From Metallyticus violacea (lineage: Eukaryota; Arthropoda; Insecta; Mantodea; Metallyticidae), in contig CM060842.1 in assembly GCA_030762175.1 (NCBI GenBank), positions 70,297,501 through 70,361,500 on the forward strand: a stretch of DNA of 64,000 nt, written 5' to 3'. Made by a program: the position numbers and the translations under genes. Shown one piece after another: positions 11,556-24,364 of the stretch; position 1 is the first letter of the stretch; each line of letters starts with the position of its first letter. The notes below the pieces were generated by a model. It was not told the origin of the DNA and did no database searches. It saw nothing but the letters and a program-made list of their open reading frames with translations.

Positions 11556-12052
11556 TACCCTTTTACCCGTGCATATACCCCAACTCATTAAGGTTACTCA
11601 TAATTCTACTTTTGGTAAACAAGGATGTAATTATATGAATCAATGTGTTAAGATTTAAGTGTATAAACTGAAACACCAACTCAAAAGATAGTCTAAAAGC
11701 TGTACTGTTAGGCCATAAAGCTGTACTGTTAGGCCATAGTCAGAAAACAGCATAAAAAATGATGAACGAGACTTAAACTCAAAAATAAATGACCACGTCT
11801 TACTCGAAAGCTAATGTCATAACCATGGTGACACAGGTCATGTGATATATTCAGAAATCTCTCTTCATTATCGTGTGTTATGCTTTCAAGGAGCATCTTC
11901 ATTAGCCAATGGCATACTGGCACTTTAGAAACTTATAGCCATAGCTTAGAAATTTGAACAGATAGGCCATATGTTATCTACTCCAAATTGCTTATAAAGA
12001 CATCTCTATACTGTGAAATTATTTTGATGTAGTTCATTAACACCTGTATATA

Positions 12053-12998
12053 AAATGTTAATTAATTTTATTGAGTGACATTTGATAATTAAATATATGT
12101 TTTAGATTTGTAAATGAATGTATTCTAAAAGGACCGAATTTGTAGCTAAGGATACTTTTATAATTTTTGCATTCTGAAACTTTTGTATGTGATTTTAATT
12201 TGTATGTAGTTATTACTGTTGTTAAAGTAAAGTAAATATATTTAGGTAGTTTAAGTATAAATGTCAAATTACTTAAAAAATAAAATGTGCACTCACACTT
12301 CAAAAGGTCTTTATGAGTCAACACATGATATGTGTTGTGCTTAAAAATTGTATGACATTGAATTTAAGTGTCTAGATCTAGAAAGAAATGTCGTTAAGAA
12401 GGGGTAACAAATGCTGAGCCAAACTACAGGTTGCAACCCACATTACTCAATTAGTAAATGTTGGACAACAGTCTAGTGATTATAGCATACTATCAATTGA
12501 ATAATGCACTGTAATGTTTTGCTGCTATGCTTTGCGGGCATATATAACTCTGAATGGAATCAGTATAGTCACTTCTGCCAAATGATCACATGAGAGGGGA
12601 AGCAATTTGACAATGAAACAGCTCAATAAATGATGGACGAAAGAGAGACTACAGAGTGTTACTGCTATTGAATCTTGAAGCTTTTAAGGTCTGTTAATTA
12701 ACAATGACTAGTATTAATTAATTAATTATTTTTATTGTTTGTTTAATGGAAAGTGTTATATGTTTGCATTATATTTTCAGCATTTTAAGTTCTGTATTTT
12801 AGATTATTATATACAATACAAACATAATAAATTGGATATATCCATACATGACTGTTAAATAAAGTTTTAGTTATATACACTCATAAATGTTTTAATATAG
12901 TTCTGTCCATTTATTTAAGCCTCAGTTTACATAACAGAATGAACTTCACAATTGGAACTGCTCACTTAAGGTTAAGTTGCATATTATCAGTGGCAGGC
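12053..12998. other. Intronic stretch, nothing recognised
   Basis: AT-rich, no supported feature. Confidence 0.5.
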
Positions 12999-12999
12999 C

Positions 13000-13059
<60 letters not shown>

Positions 13060-13060
13060 T
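12999..13060. repeat. (TAA)n microsatellite
   Basis: About twenty taa units, then gat repeats. A related (tta)n run lies at 13177-13201. The poly-isoleucine ORF across it is not a gene. Confidence 0.95.
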
Positions 13061-13484
13061 GATGATAATGATTTGGGCTAAACCCACACTCCTAAATTTT
13101 TTCGCCCTATTTTTCAATTCTAAAAAACAAAAAAGCCGTTGGACAAAAATTTAGGAATATTACTTATCTTTATACTTATTATTATTATTATTATTATTAT
13201 TAAATATATAATAGCTTTATTTTTGTAGACTTGTGAATACAAATATTAAGCATAATAGGTATCTAACTATACAGAGTTAACTCATCAGATCAGTTAAGTA
13301 TTTTAAATATATAGTCAGAAATATAATGTCCTACATTATGAGTTGTTAGTTACCTTTGCAATCACTTTTATGAAGCATGTTCAATTCAAACAAAATTAAT
13401 TATTTAATCATATAATAGTCTGGATAAAATGATCTAGAAAATAATTATTACATTTAAATATTGTACTTACAAAGCTGTTGACAA

Positions 13485-13925
13485 TGGAGGGGTAATATAT
13501 CCTAAACTTGGGTATTCATTTTCTTTTTACACTAAACTCCATTTACTTACATAAAAGTAAAATGTGTTTCGGTTTTATTTCATGTTTATATATTAGAAAG
13601 AAAAAAAAATGGAAATCAAACTGCTGAAACATCTTCATGTCCCATTGGAGTTATCCACTTGGAAAAAAATTTTTATATTAAAAAATAGAAAAAACCTAAT
13701 GAATTTCGAGTTTCCTCCTATGGATGAACTTGGCAATTTCCTACTTCAACCAACAGAGGCCACCACAGAAGCATCCGGGTGTCCAGCCATCATTTCCAGT
13801 ACGGAGGTTCGGTGAGCAACTGAAGATGGGAGAGATTTTCCCAAAACTGTCTTACTTTTATGTAAATAAATGCAGTTTAGTGTAAAAAGAAAATGAATAC
13901 CTAAATTTAGGATATAATTATTACA
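13485..13925 (+). mobile_element. Short Penelope-like unit between inverted arms
   Basis: Arm 13495-13590 (tatcctaaacttgggtattc...tttacactaaactccattta) is complementary to 13848-13922. Between them a PLE C-terminal tail reads LLKHLHVPLELSTWKKIF, then NRKNLMNFEFPPMDEL, the same tail as at 36345-36905 and 27300-27440. A hammerhead-like core (ctgaaga at 13820-13826, gggaga/ttttccc) follows, with GAAA changed to AAAA and a broken palindrome. Only the 3' end of the element is present. Confidence 0.75.
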
Positions 13926-14079
13926 TTGTCTAAGTTTAATTCATCTAATATGTACACATTGATATATATATATCAATGAGATATATTTTCAAAATTTCTT
14001 AAAAGAATTAACTAGTGCAGTTTTAATAAAACTGGGGAGTTTATTTACAAGATAATATCTATATTATGTAGATCTTACT

Positions 14080-15450
14080 GCTTGATTTTTTGTCCTATAC
14101 TATGTATGATAATTATTAATTCTTCCAGTGTTGTATTTGTAATGGTCTTTATTTAATGATATGTATTCCCTTTGAATTTTATTAGTACAATAGCTTGTAG
14201 ACATACAATGATATGACTGTTTATCAGCTGTTTTCTCAATATTTCTTTTAACAGATTGGCAGATTGTTAAATTAAATATGCATCTCAGACTTCTTTTCTG
14301 TAATGTAGGTACTCTATTCAAATTAGAAATACTTGTCCCTCTCCAGATTTCTATACCAAATGTAATATGTGAGTGTATCAACCCATAATAAACCATTTTA
14401 AGTATGTCTCCTTATAACTGATGTGATAATTTTCTTTACAAATATATATTTACACACAATTTTTTATAAAGCATATTTTTATATATATATATATATATAT
14501 ATGTTGGTTATAAAGTTAAACATTTATCCATGCAGATTCCCAGGAATTTGATGCAGTCAGTTTGGTCTAATTTTGAATTATTAGTTTATATTATTAACTC
14601 ATTTTCTTCATTGTCATGGAGTTCAAATAACATAAATTTAGTTTTGTCAACATTGAGGCTTAATTGTGAATTTTGTAAGTAATTTGGTAATTGTAAAAAA
14701 GATATTGAAGCCTTTTCTTCCACTTGTACTAGCATTTTGTCAGCACAAAGAGTATATGAAACAGCACTATAAGCATATAAATATGGTATGTTGTCTATGT
14801 AAAGTATAAATAATAACACTGAGCCTTGTGCAGCTCCCATTCTCACCACATCATATTTTGACTCTTGAAAGTCCTTTGGTACAGTTACCTTGCTTGCCAT
14901 GAACTTCTGTACACTGTAAACAATTTTTTGCCTAAGATGAGATGAGTTCTTGTAATTTATCTCTCATTCCATATTTCTTCAATTTTGAATGATAATTCAT
15001 TAAACACAGTCAAATGCTTTTGATAAGTCTAGGAACATACCTATAGTTTTGTTATTTTCCTCAAAATTTCACTTTATTTTGTGAATAAATTCAGATATTG
15101 CAGTGACAGTTGAAAAACCTTTACAAAAATGTTGGGGCTGTAAAAGTATATTTTTTGATTCTAGAAACCCTGTTAACCTTCTATATATTATCTTATCATA
15201 TAATGTTGCAAATATTGATGTCAGGGTTATTGGTTTATAGTTATTGGCCATTTCATCATCCTCATTTTTATATACAGGTAAGACGGTGCTAATTTTTAGT
15301 GAATCGGGGAATATTGCATTTTCCATTCAGTTATTAAACATTTGCCCCAATATGTTTCCCAACAAGTGCTTACAGCATTTTAGGATTTTTGATGCTATAT
15401 CCCACCAGGAGCACTGTATTTTCAAAACTACAGATTGCTGATAATAGAAT
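14080..15450 (-). mobile_element. Decayed LINE reverse transcriptase
   Basis: On the - strand, in order: FPDSLKISTVLPVYKNEDDE, NNYKPITLTSIF, LLQPQHFCKGFSTVTAI (15069-15326); GAAQGSVLLFILYIDNIPYL and QLSLNVDKTKFMLF (14586-14900); then HSHITFGIEIWRGTS (14100-14396). This is the motif order of a non-LTR reverse transcriptase. The YADD-equivalent reads TLCADKM, so the catalytic Asp pair is lost. Clade not assigned. Confidence 0.8.
14476..14503. repeat. (TA)n microsatellite
   Basis: A run of about a dozen ta units. Confidence 0.9.
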
Positions 15451-16250
15451 AGAATTTGCAATTTAAGAAGTGTGATTGTGTCTAAAATGTGACATCTTTA
15501 GTTCATTTTCTTGTCTTGTCTAATATTGATCATTTAGTTTTGAATTTGCTGACTATTTTACAAATTGTACTCTTATTACTTGAATAAGAAAAACTTTTCT
15601 GAACTCCTCTAATACACTGAGTAACTGATTAATTTTCTTATAAAGATACATATAGTGAAAAATTCTTTGTTCTCGACTAAATCTCAAAAACAGTGACATG
15701 TGTGCAGATATTGCTCACTCTCACTCAGAATCTGTAGTATACTTAACCTTTTACTTGATGATCATTTAAATCGGCTGGAAATGTAAATGTACCATGTTGT
15801 AGAAGAATATTAATATTACCTTTATTTTTAATGAAACCAAAGCAGAATTAAAAAAATATTTCATACATGACATACTGGCCCTTTAAAACAACAAATGGCA
15901 AGATTTATAAAATTTTGAAAACCATTAAAATGTGGAAAAGAATGCATTGTCCTTTTTATTTTCACTGACTTTCATCTGATTCAGGCAGCTTACCAAGTGA
16001 AACAAAACTCCATTGCTTCCTCTGTGATGGTTATAAAGCCAGAATTTTTAGTATTTATGCCTGATCTTCAATGCTGCAGGCCTAACTGAAAGCAGTTATT
16101 CCACATACATAATCACTCATGTTTCTATTGCCTTCCCTTCCACAGGGAGCTATGTATATCATGGGGTTGTTTAGACTTGTCAAATTCATTAGATGTTAAA
16201 AAAACAAACTTTAGCTAAGAAACAAGGGGTTTAGAGAATCTTGGGGTGGA
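15451..16250. other. Intronic stretch, nothing recognised
   Basis: AT-rich, no supported feature. Confidence 0.5.
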
Positions 16251-16289
16251 ATAAGATGGAAATTAGATTGAAAGCAGTATGTAAAAATC

Positions 16290-16640
16290 AAAAGAGCCAG
16301 ATTGAGCATAATGAGTTTTGATTTTTGTGAAATTAAAACAGTATATGTCTACAATGGTGTCATTTACACTGATAAAGTGACCTACAATACAGGAGGTAAA
16401 GTTATGGGATTGTCTTGTTTCACAGAAATGCACTCAATGGAACCTATTCTTGATCAGGGTAGAACTCTTTGTTTAGACAACTGGTGGAGCTCACCAAAGT
16501 TATTCACTTCTTTATGTAACAGAATGACAAATGCAATTGGGATAGATGTTTGTAATTAGGTTGACAAAAAATGTATATACATGTGCAACAAAGAGAGGAA
16601 CAATAGAGGTGTTTCAGCTCTCACCATTGACATACATTGC
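16290..16640 (+). pseudogene. piggyBac transposase fragment
   Basis: An 85-residue ORF from 16302. It contains VYNGVIYTDKVTYN, then EPILDQGRTLCLDNWWSSPK and LFTSLCNRMTNAIGIDV. The LDNW-SSP block with the preceding G-TL and following TNA-G is the catalytic core of piggyBac transposases (second Asp of the DDD triad in LDNW). The ORF stops at 16557-16559. Both ends are missing. Confidence 0.75.
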
Positions 16641-16839
16641 TATGCAAGGTAGAAGAGTTGTCAAGCATTATTAATTGTACTAAAATTCTGATTGTCAGTT
16701 CAGACAAAATGGATGCCTACACTATCTATTTCAAGCCTGATATTATACAGGAATATAATATACATATGTACATGTATCATATATTGCAAGCATATCTCTA
16801 TATATAAAAATCCGTCAAATGGTATAAGAAATTATTTTG

Positions 16840-17965
16840 TTTTCACATATTGGACATCACTATGTACACTTGCTAGAATGGGGATTAAAGGTAAATAAAG
16901 AGAAAACCCAAATTGTAGCATTTAAGAAAGGCGCTAAATTGAGTAAACATGAGAAGTGGAAGAAGGGAAATATAGAATATAAAGTTGTGTGTGATTATGC
17001 ATACATGGGTATAAGAATAGATGTAGGGGGAAAATAGCAAAAACAAATGAAATCCGCACTAGCAAAAGGAAAATCAGCAATGATGACTGTAAGGGGGTGC
17101 CTATATAAAATGCCTGAGATGGAGATGAAATGGTTGGAAAGGGTGTACAATTTGGTGATTGAGGCCTGAATGCTCTATGGTATTGAAATTTGGTGACTTG
17201 AGAAGGTTGGGAGGTTGTAGATCATGTTCTTAGTATGTTTTGTAAGGAAGTTTTAGGGCTGCCAATAGCAACAGCAAACGAAGTTGCGCAGATTGAAATG
17301 GAAAGAGGTACAAGAAAGGGAATAGTTATGGAGAGAGTTCTAAAATACTGGTATATGATTCTAAATTTATATGATGATAATTTATTAAAGCAATGCTTAC
17401 AATATCAAGAAACAAGTTTACAAAACACAGGTTGGGTTAGTAACTTGAGATATAATTTAGAAAGTAATGGATTGCGGGATATATGGAGAAAAAGAGAAAT
17501 AAACCACAAAGGTTTCTGGAAGGAAGTTAGGAAAAGATTCGAGGATATAGAGATCCAAAAATTATTTAGTCAATTATCTGAGAAAAGGTCACTAGTTTTT
17601 TATGTCTCAATGAAAAATAGCTGGGGAAGAGAGAGGTATATAGATAACACTAGTAATGAAGAAAGAAAGGGGATAGCCTGGCTAAGAGCAGGAATATGAA
17701 GGTTAAAAGGTCAAAGAAATGGACCCACAAGGCTTGTGCCCATTATGTGGGGATAAAGAAGATGTAAAACATATAATTTATGAATGTAAAGAAACAGACT
17801 TGGAGAAAAGAAAGTGTAAGATTAAACATTAGGGAAAAAAGGAATGTTAATAAAATAATAGAAAAAAACTGTAAGGATATAGGGAAACTTTTAGAGAAAG
17901 TAAGAAATAAATGGAAATGGACTGTGAAGAGAAGAAAGGAATAATAGATTAGGAGAGTGTGTTCT
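16840..17965 (+). mobile_element. LINE 3' end: RT thumb and zinc knuckle, family Z
   Basis: Starts with KVNKEKTQIVAFKKGAKLSK and a palm/thumb-like YAYMGIRID. It continues with MLYGIEIW, then a 154-residue ORF (17235-17699) with EVLGLPIATANEVAQIEMER and LKYWYMILNL. Then CPLCGDKEDVKHIIYEC (17738-17790), a CX2CX~7HX4C knuckle typical of R1/CR1-like LINE tails. It ends near VRNKWKWTVKRRKE. The same family occurs on the - strand at 30440-31335, 32270-32830 and 60100-63700. Confidence 0.8.
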
Positions 17966-18500
17966 AGAATCTGGTAGTGAGCCTTGTAATATATTTGTTA
18001 TTTACAAGGTATTGATTAAGTAAGTAAAAATAGTTTGGGGTTATATGTATTTTTCTTGGCAATGAATAAACATTGAATTGACTTGAATTATCGAGCCAAG
18101 GATATTGGAAATTGTTTTATAAAGTGAATAAATGTAACATTATAGGTACTAGTAAAGTAATTAAGAAATAAATAATTTGTAGAGATTGTAGTAAGGTGAT
18201 AGAATACTGGTGCATTTATAGCAAGTAAATAATTTATTTTGGTGCTTCGGGTTGAGTCAAATCCTGGTCCCCAAGAATTCCAGTAGGTTACTGCTGACAA
18301 ACCGGAGAATGGGAATTGACTAAATCGAGGCGGATATTTTGTATTTTTTTAAATTATTTAGTATTTAGGAGAATGTGATAGAATTAAATGTATTATGGTA
18401 ACAATAATTGTAATTGGGAGGGGTCACACTTAAAAAAACCTGGGTCAGATAGGGGGAGGCCCTGATATATTTTGCATGTATAATTCTCTTAGCACTTAAT

Positions 18501-18802
18501 GTCGGTCCTGGTGGTGTAGTGGTTACCATACTTACCTCCTATACCCAAGATCGCGGGTTCGAACCCGGCCAGGATCGATGGATTTTTCCGGGCGTAAAAA
18601 TCCTAAGTATGGCTTCCTTCGGAAGGGAAGTAAAGCCGTGGGTCCCGTGTCGTACATTTACTGCACGAAAAAGAACCTCAAGCCTGAAAGAGAGGCCTCT
18701 GAGCAAAATTTGCCGGCCGTTTCACGCCCTGAGTTGAATGGGACGCTGATGACCTGAGCTGTTAAACAGCGTCCATAAATAAATCAATCAAAAAAAAAAA
18801 AA
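18501..18802 (+). repeat. tRNA-derived SINE, family A, full length
   Basis: tRNA-like head with box A (ggtgtagtggttacc) and box B (gggttcgaaccc), a body of about 200 bases, then a tail ataaataaatcaatc and poly(A). Flanked by agcacttaat (18491-18500) and agcacctaat (18803-18812), a 10-bp target duplication with one mismatch. The head keeps pol III promoter boxes but lacks a proper 3' tRNA half, so it is not a tRNA gene. Confidence 0.93.
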
Positions 18803-18812
18803 AGCACCTAAT

Positions 18813-19726
18813 AAATATATCGTATCATTTTATGTACGCTTGTTTGGTTATTCTGAGAGCTCTAAATCTGTACAAAACAATGGCATACTTGGATTTACAA
18901 TTACGCTAGGGAACAATGACTCTGTGGTAAAAATGAAGTGTGTTATTAATATGAAAACAAATGCTCTGAGTTTGAAAATAATTTTCTTTTGTGTATCGTG
19001 TCTAGTTTTTCTGTAATATCATTTTTTGGTATATATTACTGTGCTGTATCCACTATATTAAGCCAAGGCCCCTCTTGCTTATCTCTGTAAATATTTGCAT
19101 CTAACTAAATTGGCGTCCGCACACACACACAGCATTTTCTTATTCCTTCTGTTATTTATCTCAAAGTGTTTTCCAACACCCCATTATCTAACTTTACCTG
19201 TAAGTCACTTCAGAAGACCCTGATACAGAGTTATCAAGCATAATGTTTTAATGTAAACAGCAGCAAATTTGTTGATGGCTGTATGAAAAAATATTCTACA
19301 CAGATGTTGCAGTACTTTCAAGTCAAAGCGTCTTAGACGTATGCATGTGCAGCATGTGGCACAAAATTGTTTTGCAATGATATCCTTCACTCAATATTTT
19401 ATGACTGTTTACTCTTGGTTCCTATGTTCAAATGCCATTCAATGCAGCTGTCTAGTTCATTATGTGGATCCTTTATCAGCTGCTTACCATTACTGTACCT
19501 ATGAAATAGATATGCCCTTTTGCCAGTGACATATGCCAATATTAGCAAATTTCATTAATTATTATTTCATTATCACTTTAAAACTTCCATTATGAATTTC
19601 CCCCAGAACATTTTAATAAGGTTTTTTATTTTAAAACAAAAATAGTTAAGTACTCTTGGACATAAAATAACATTGTTTAGTTGCAACAGTGTAAACTGTA
19701 AATAGATGAAAATCATTCTAATGCAG
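18813..19726. other. Intronic stretch, nothing recognised
   Basis: No supported feature before the BBS7 exon at 19727. Confidence 0.5.
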
Positions 19727-19838
19727 GATGGATTTTTGGCTTGACCACGGAAATGACCACTAAACAAGTACTTCTGGATGCTGAAACTGGAAATATAAAC
19801 ATTTCTCAAGATGCTCAAGAGAAAATCATGCGCCTAAG
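19727..19838 (+). CDS. BBS7: BBS7 coding exon: end of propeller, start of coiled coil
   Basis: A 112-nt exon after an atgcag acceptor, ending with AG before gtagac. It encodes GWIFGLTTEMTTKQ, the last propeller strand, then NISQDAQEKIMRLR, the start of the coiled coil that BBS7 uses to pair with BBS2. Phase 1 in, phase 2 out. The preceding intron is about 11.6 kb, the longest in the window. Confidence 0.93.
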
Positions 19839-20825
19839 GTAGACTACTTAATGAAAAACATTTTTATTCGTTTGTCCTGTCATACAGCAGGTAGCATTAA
19901 AACTTGCTTGAATGTTTGACTCCTGAATTGTATTTGTGCCACTCATTTTATATTGATTACATTCCTGCAGAATACTTAATATTCTCAGTTAAAATATTTA
20001 ATTACATAGCCTGTAGCTTATTTGTAACTGCACGCTTTTTGTTTCTTATTTTTGCCACTAGTTTAAATGCTTTATTTCTTTTCTTATGTGGCATCTGTTT
20101 TTGTGTATAAGGAGAAGGAGGTTAGGGGGTTAAGCTATCCTAAGGAGCTATTGAGGCAGTATTCTCTGTGAAGAACACCATAGAGAAGCTATTGGACAAT
20201 GAATGACCCCTGTAACTGTACTTTCAGTGTATCAGCAACAATATTTATATCATGCAGTGTCCCAGTTTTCTCCAGAAGGCTGGTTGAACTCTCTGTCAGA
20301 TCTTTTGAAAGCTTTGTTGGAATACCAGAATACGAACCTAGATCCTCCATGTTAGTAGACAGGCAACCTGTTCCTACAGGGAAAACTTATAGTGATGAAC
20401 TGATTTGTAGTGCAAGGCAGTTGTGATGAAACAAGCTGATGATTAGCATTCATATTTTGAAATAATTTTATGTTTTCAGTGATTAGCTTTTAATAAAATT
20501 TGCAAATTACTCTTAACTATTTCCACTTAATATTTTATTTTGTTTGAAAAAATGCACAATTATTGCTGCTGTATTAACATGCAGTGATATTTCCTTGGTC
20601 TATTGTTACTTAGTCATTCACTTTATTTATATAGTTGTTTGTTTGGTTTGCTGTTGAAATTTAGGTTTTGTTTTTGGAATGCTTTCAACAAAATCAGCAA
20701 ATATACACAGTTTTTGCAAGAGCTTGAACTTCTCTGAGAAACTTGCAGACTTAAGGTAATTAATTTAATGATTCATTGTCAGCAATAGTAAACAGATATG
20801 TACATTATAAAGAAATCAGTGACAC

Positions 20826-21010
20826 TGTAATTCGGTAACTAACTGATTAATTGTCAGAACATGTTTCAAGAGCTTTTGATGGTTTCCAGCTGAGGATGAG
20901 AGCTAAAGCTCTTGAAATATATTCTGATAGATTAATCAGTTGGTGAAGTATAGTGTCACCTAATACTGCCATCTTTATGTGTATAATTAATCTGCTTCAC
21001 TGTTTCTAAT
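20826..21010 (+). repeat. Penelope-type terminal repeat
   Basis: Sequence from ggtaactaactgattaattg to taatactgcc. An internal inverted repeat pairs ctaactgattaattgtcaga with the complement of 20922-20941. The 3' part (gagagctaaagctcttgaaa, gattaatcagttggtgaag, agtgtcacctaatactg) recurs at 23695-23795, after a GIY-YIG remnant. The two may bracket one element of about 3 kb, but I see no reverse transcriptase in 21010-22950. Confidence 0.6.
20882..20935 (+). ncRNA. Hammerhead-like ribozyme, AUAUAU palindrome
   Basis: Core intact: CUGAGGA (20890-20896), U, stem II GAGAGC/GCUCUU around UAAA, GAAA (20914-20917), palindrome AUAUAU, then U and C. Position 17 is U, allowed but weaker than C. A short stem I CAG/CUG is possible. 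Confidence 0.6.
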
Positions 21011-22950
21011 TACCTCTTACATTTCCAATAGATATGTACATAACTATGTATGTGTAAGTACAGGCTCAAAATATACATTTTGAACAAGAATAAATATAAA
21101 CTCATATAAAATTACAAGCCATGTTTGAAAGAAGGACAAGATATTAAGATGTACTAAGCAAAGGAGTATTTAAAACTTTGCATAAAACACAATATTTTGA
21201 GCAACTAAGAGTTCTTCTTCATTAACAAAATGAGCAACAATTAATTGAATCATGACAGGAAAAATGAGCATAAATGTGATGTTCTAAAATAGTTTATATG
21301 AATAACATTGAATGAGTTGCAAAAAAATTACAGTATCAAAAATCTATACCAGTAGATAAGATGAGCTTAATAAGTTAAGTTAATAGCTGTCCATTGCTAT
21401 CACTGGTCCACATTCATGCCAACCCTTATACTGCTAATTATTCACTGCCAAGCCAAACATGCTAAAATTATCTTTTATTAATAGAGCTGTATCATTTTTC
21501 TGTAAACTCTGCATGTTGCTCTTTGTAGCCTTAGCAAATACAGTAGAAAAGCAGTAAAATTGAAATCTTCTCTAGTGGCCCAACATGCTCTGCTTTTAGG
21601 GGTGAAGCATCCACTAAGGTACACGCAAAATTAGTGTGTTGCTGTATTTGTTAATTTTTATTGATAAATTGAGATTTTTTCTTATTTGAACTGGTGCACC
21701 AACTACAGTGTAGATGGCTGATCACGAATAGTATAGTTGAAGGCTCAGCATGTCTTGTGCAAGTACAAAAGTGATTGTCAGGGAGAGGTGAAGGGGAGTC
21801 TTTCATAGAATTTTCATAACTGCATAGGCTAGCCTAAGTTGTAGCCCATATGATTAAATTCTACTCTTCTGGGAATTTTTGTAGAATCTGAAGCCCAATA
21901 GAAGGACTAGGATGCAGACAATAGCAGTTTAAAATTTAGTATTTCACTATTTTTAGTTGTATTGTGGTAATATGGAATCATGTAGTTATTTTATTTTAAC
22001 AGTAAATACAATTTACTATGACTAATCATTTTTAAAACTCATTCTTAGACTCCCTTAATCACATTTAGGTTTATGTGGGACTGCAGATGATATTAAGTTA
22101 GTAACTCTATGTCTATAACTCTTTTTCTATCCATTTCTACATAATTATCGACTGTAACAGAATGGCACGGTATGCTACAATGCTTATAGAGAAAGAGATG
22201 TTAAAAAATTGGTGAAACACCAAGAATTCATTTCAAGAATGATTGAAACAAATTTAAGGAAAATGCCATGGAACATGACTTTTCTTTGACTATTGCATGT
22301 AATTTATTTTAACAAACATTTACATTATTGATATCACCATTCCATAATTTGAACATAAAGAAGTTTATGATAATGATATAAGCCATTTTCATGGTATATT
22401 TAACATAAATTAGATTTTCCATTAATCTCAACATCCCATGTCTCAGCTTATCCTGTACAAAAAGCCATAATTTTCCACTATCTCTCTCTTAATAAGGAAT
22501 TTGATGAAATGTTTAGTTTAACACTTACAGATGTTCATGAAGCATCTGTAGAGAGAGGGTGATTACAGCAGTTTACTTATACATATATGTACAAAGGGGA
22601 TTGAATAAAGTAATATAGCAACTTTTTTTTCCCCATCTAGTTTATCTCAGAAAAACAATATTTTAAGTGTAGCATCTTTGATGAATATTCACACATAAAT
22701 ACTATCTAGTGTAGTTTCATCATCTTCTGCAAGGCAATAATGCAGTTAACTTTCAAAATGGAAGCCCTAAATGATTTGCAAGAGTAGTAGTACAAAGTAG
22801 TAGTAATTGAATTTCTTTTGGTGGTAAATAAGACCATTATCAACATTTAAAGGTATTTAAGAAATGTGTATGTAAAGAATAGCAATGGATAAAAGCACTC
22901 TCAATCATTTGGTGTGAAAATACAGTATGTAATCATTGGAAGAATTAGAG
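21011..22950. other. Intronic stretch, nothing recognised
   Basis: Lies between two related PLE terminal repeats but shows no coding similarity that I can support. Confidence 0.45.
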
Positions 22951-22959
22951 CTAATCTCA

Positions 22960-23820
22960 GTATCAATCACACTGGGCAGTGCACACAACACTCATTCCTG
23001 CAGTGATGGAATTATCAACTAAAGAGCTGCTGAATCCATTGCTGAGGGCCATTTTGATATTATAGCGGTATTCTGCTGAATATTCTTCTGTGTTGAGTGG
23101 AATGTTTACCACTCTATGATAAGAAGATCAGACATTTCAAAAGACAGAAAGATATTAAAAACACCACAGCTCTCTATACGATTAAAAAGGACGTGGTTTT
23201 TAAAAAATTCACATATCATCCATGTGCAAACAGGGCATTCATAAAGATTTTTGAAAATTATATTGGTTTGGCAACACAAAATAAATTTAGTATTGGAAAG
23301 CTTCTGAACAGCACCATAAAAGATGTTATTCCACCCAACAAAAAGGCAGAAGTATATCGAATAGATTGTTTGGAGTGTGGTCAAATATATATGGGTAAAA
23401 AAATACAAAATTTGCAGACAAGGACCAAAGAACACTTCAGAAATGTAAGATATAAACAAGTGAATAAATTGGCAGTTGCAGATCATTTTTGGACTTATGA
23501 TTGTGACATTGCAGGAGATACCAAACTGTTAAAAGCTACCACTAATCCCAAGTAATTTGCAATATGGAAAAAGATTTATATTTTAAAAAATAAACATAGA
23601 GTTATGAAATTTGGCATTCCACCAATGGATTTCCTGTTCCATTATTTAATGGAACCACCAGAGGTCACTACGTCACCTGCCAGCATTAGTCTGTCCCTAG
23701 CTGAGAATGAGAGCAAATGCTCTTGAAACATATTCTGTAGAATTAACCAGTTAGTGAAGTTTTAGTGTCATCTAATACTGACTCATTTGTAACAACTTCA
23801 CTGTTCCTAACTTCTTTTAA
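22960..23820 (+). mobile_element. Penelope-like element: linker, GIY-YIG domain, 3' end
   Basis: An unbroken 152-residue ORF (23097-23555) reads FKRQKDIKNTTALYTIKK, FKKFTYHPCANRAFIKIFEN, then KAEVYRIDCLECGQIYMG, KIQNLQTRTKEHFRNV and VADHFW. This is the CCHH-like start and GIY-YIG core of a PLE endonuclease: the GIY counterpart reads VYRI and the YIG reads YMG. The tail IWKKIYILKNKHRVMKFGIP follows after a stop. A hammerhead-like core at 23701-23728 has CUGAGAA (G8 changed). Confidence 0.8.
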
Positions 23821-24104
23821 GTTTACAATACACCCTCAGCTGATCAAGTCGCATTTTTCTAGGACTCGTGAAGTGTTTATTTTGATCAATGTGGTCAACC
23901 AGTTAACTCATAAATAGATGTGACAATGTGAAGCCATGAGCAATTCTATGCACCCAAGAAGAAGGAACTTTGTTAAGTTGTGCTTCCTCACCAAAACTAT
24001 ACTCTGGGTTCTGAATCACCTCAAAATTTTGATGACTATGAAAGGCATAGTCACAGGAAATAATAGTTGAGAGACAAGATTTCCAGAGTGGAAACAGACT
24101 TGAT

Positions 24105-24364
24105 TTTTTTTTTTTTAAATGATTTATTTATGGACGCTCTTTAACAGCTCAGGTCATCAGCATCCCATTCAACTCAGGGCGTGAAATGGCCGACAAATTT
24201 TGCTCAGAGGCCTCTCTTTCAGGCTCGAGGTTCTTTTTCGTGCCGTAAATGTACACATGGGACCCACGGCTTTACTTCCCTTCCGAAGGAAGCCATACTT
24301 AGGATTTTTACTCCCCGAAAAAATCCATCGGTCCTGGCCGGGTTCGAACCTGCGATCTTGGGTT
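24105..24364 (-). repeat. tRNA-derived SINE, family A, 5'-truncated
   Basis: Minus-strand copy of the 18501-18802 SINE. Box B is near 24340-24352 but the tRNA head starts at the anticodon arm, so box A is missing. The poly(A) tail is at 24103-24117. Flanked by cagacttgat at 24095-24104 and 24365-24374, a perfect 10-bp target duplication. Confidence 0.92.

Larger units (their letters stand above)
10755..12052. mobile_element. 1.3-kb non-autonomous element with terminal inverted repeats
   Basis: Left end cagggtgttaaagaaatata, right end complementary to caggtgttaatgaactacat. The similarity continues inward about 80 bases (tttcagagagtgtagagatg; aagcaatttg). Flanks carry tata on both sides, a possible target duplication. 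No transposase is visible. Inside are a direct repeat pair (11085-11270 and 11375-11555), a tandem duplication of aaagctgtactgttaggcca near 11696-11738, and tRNA-like stretches. The superfamily is unknown. Confidence 0.65.

Noticed and set aside
12939..13154. 71-codon ORF with a poly-isoleucine stretch
   Set aside because: It is a translated (taa)n microsatellite.
18501..18575. A tRNA gene
   Set aside because: Pol III boxes are present, but the sequence is repeated three times, continues into a SINE body with poly(A), and is flanked by target duplications.
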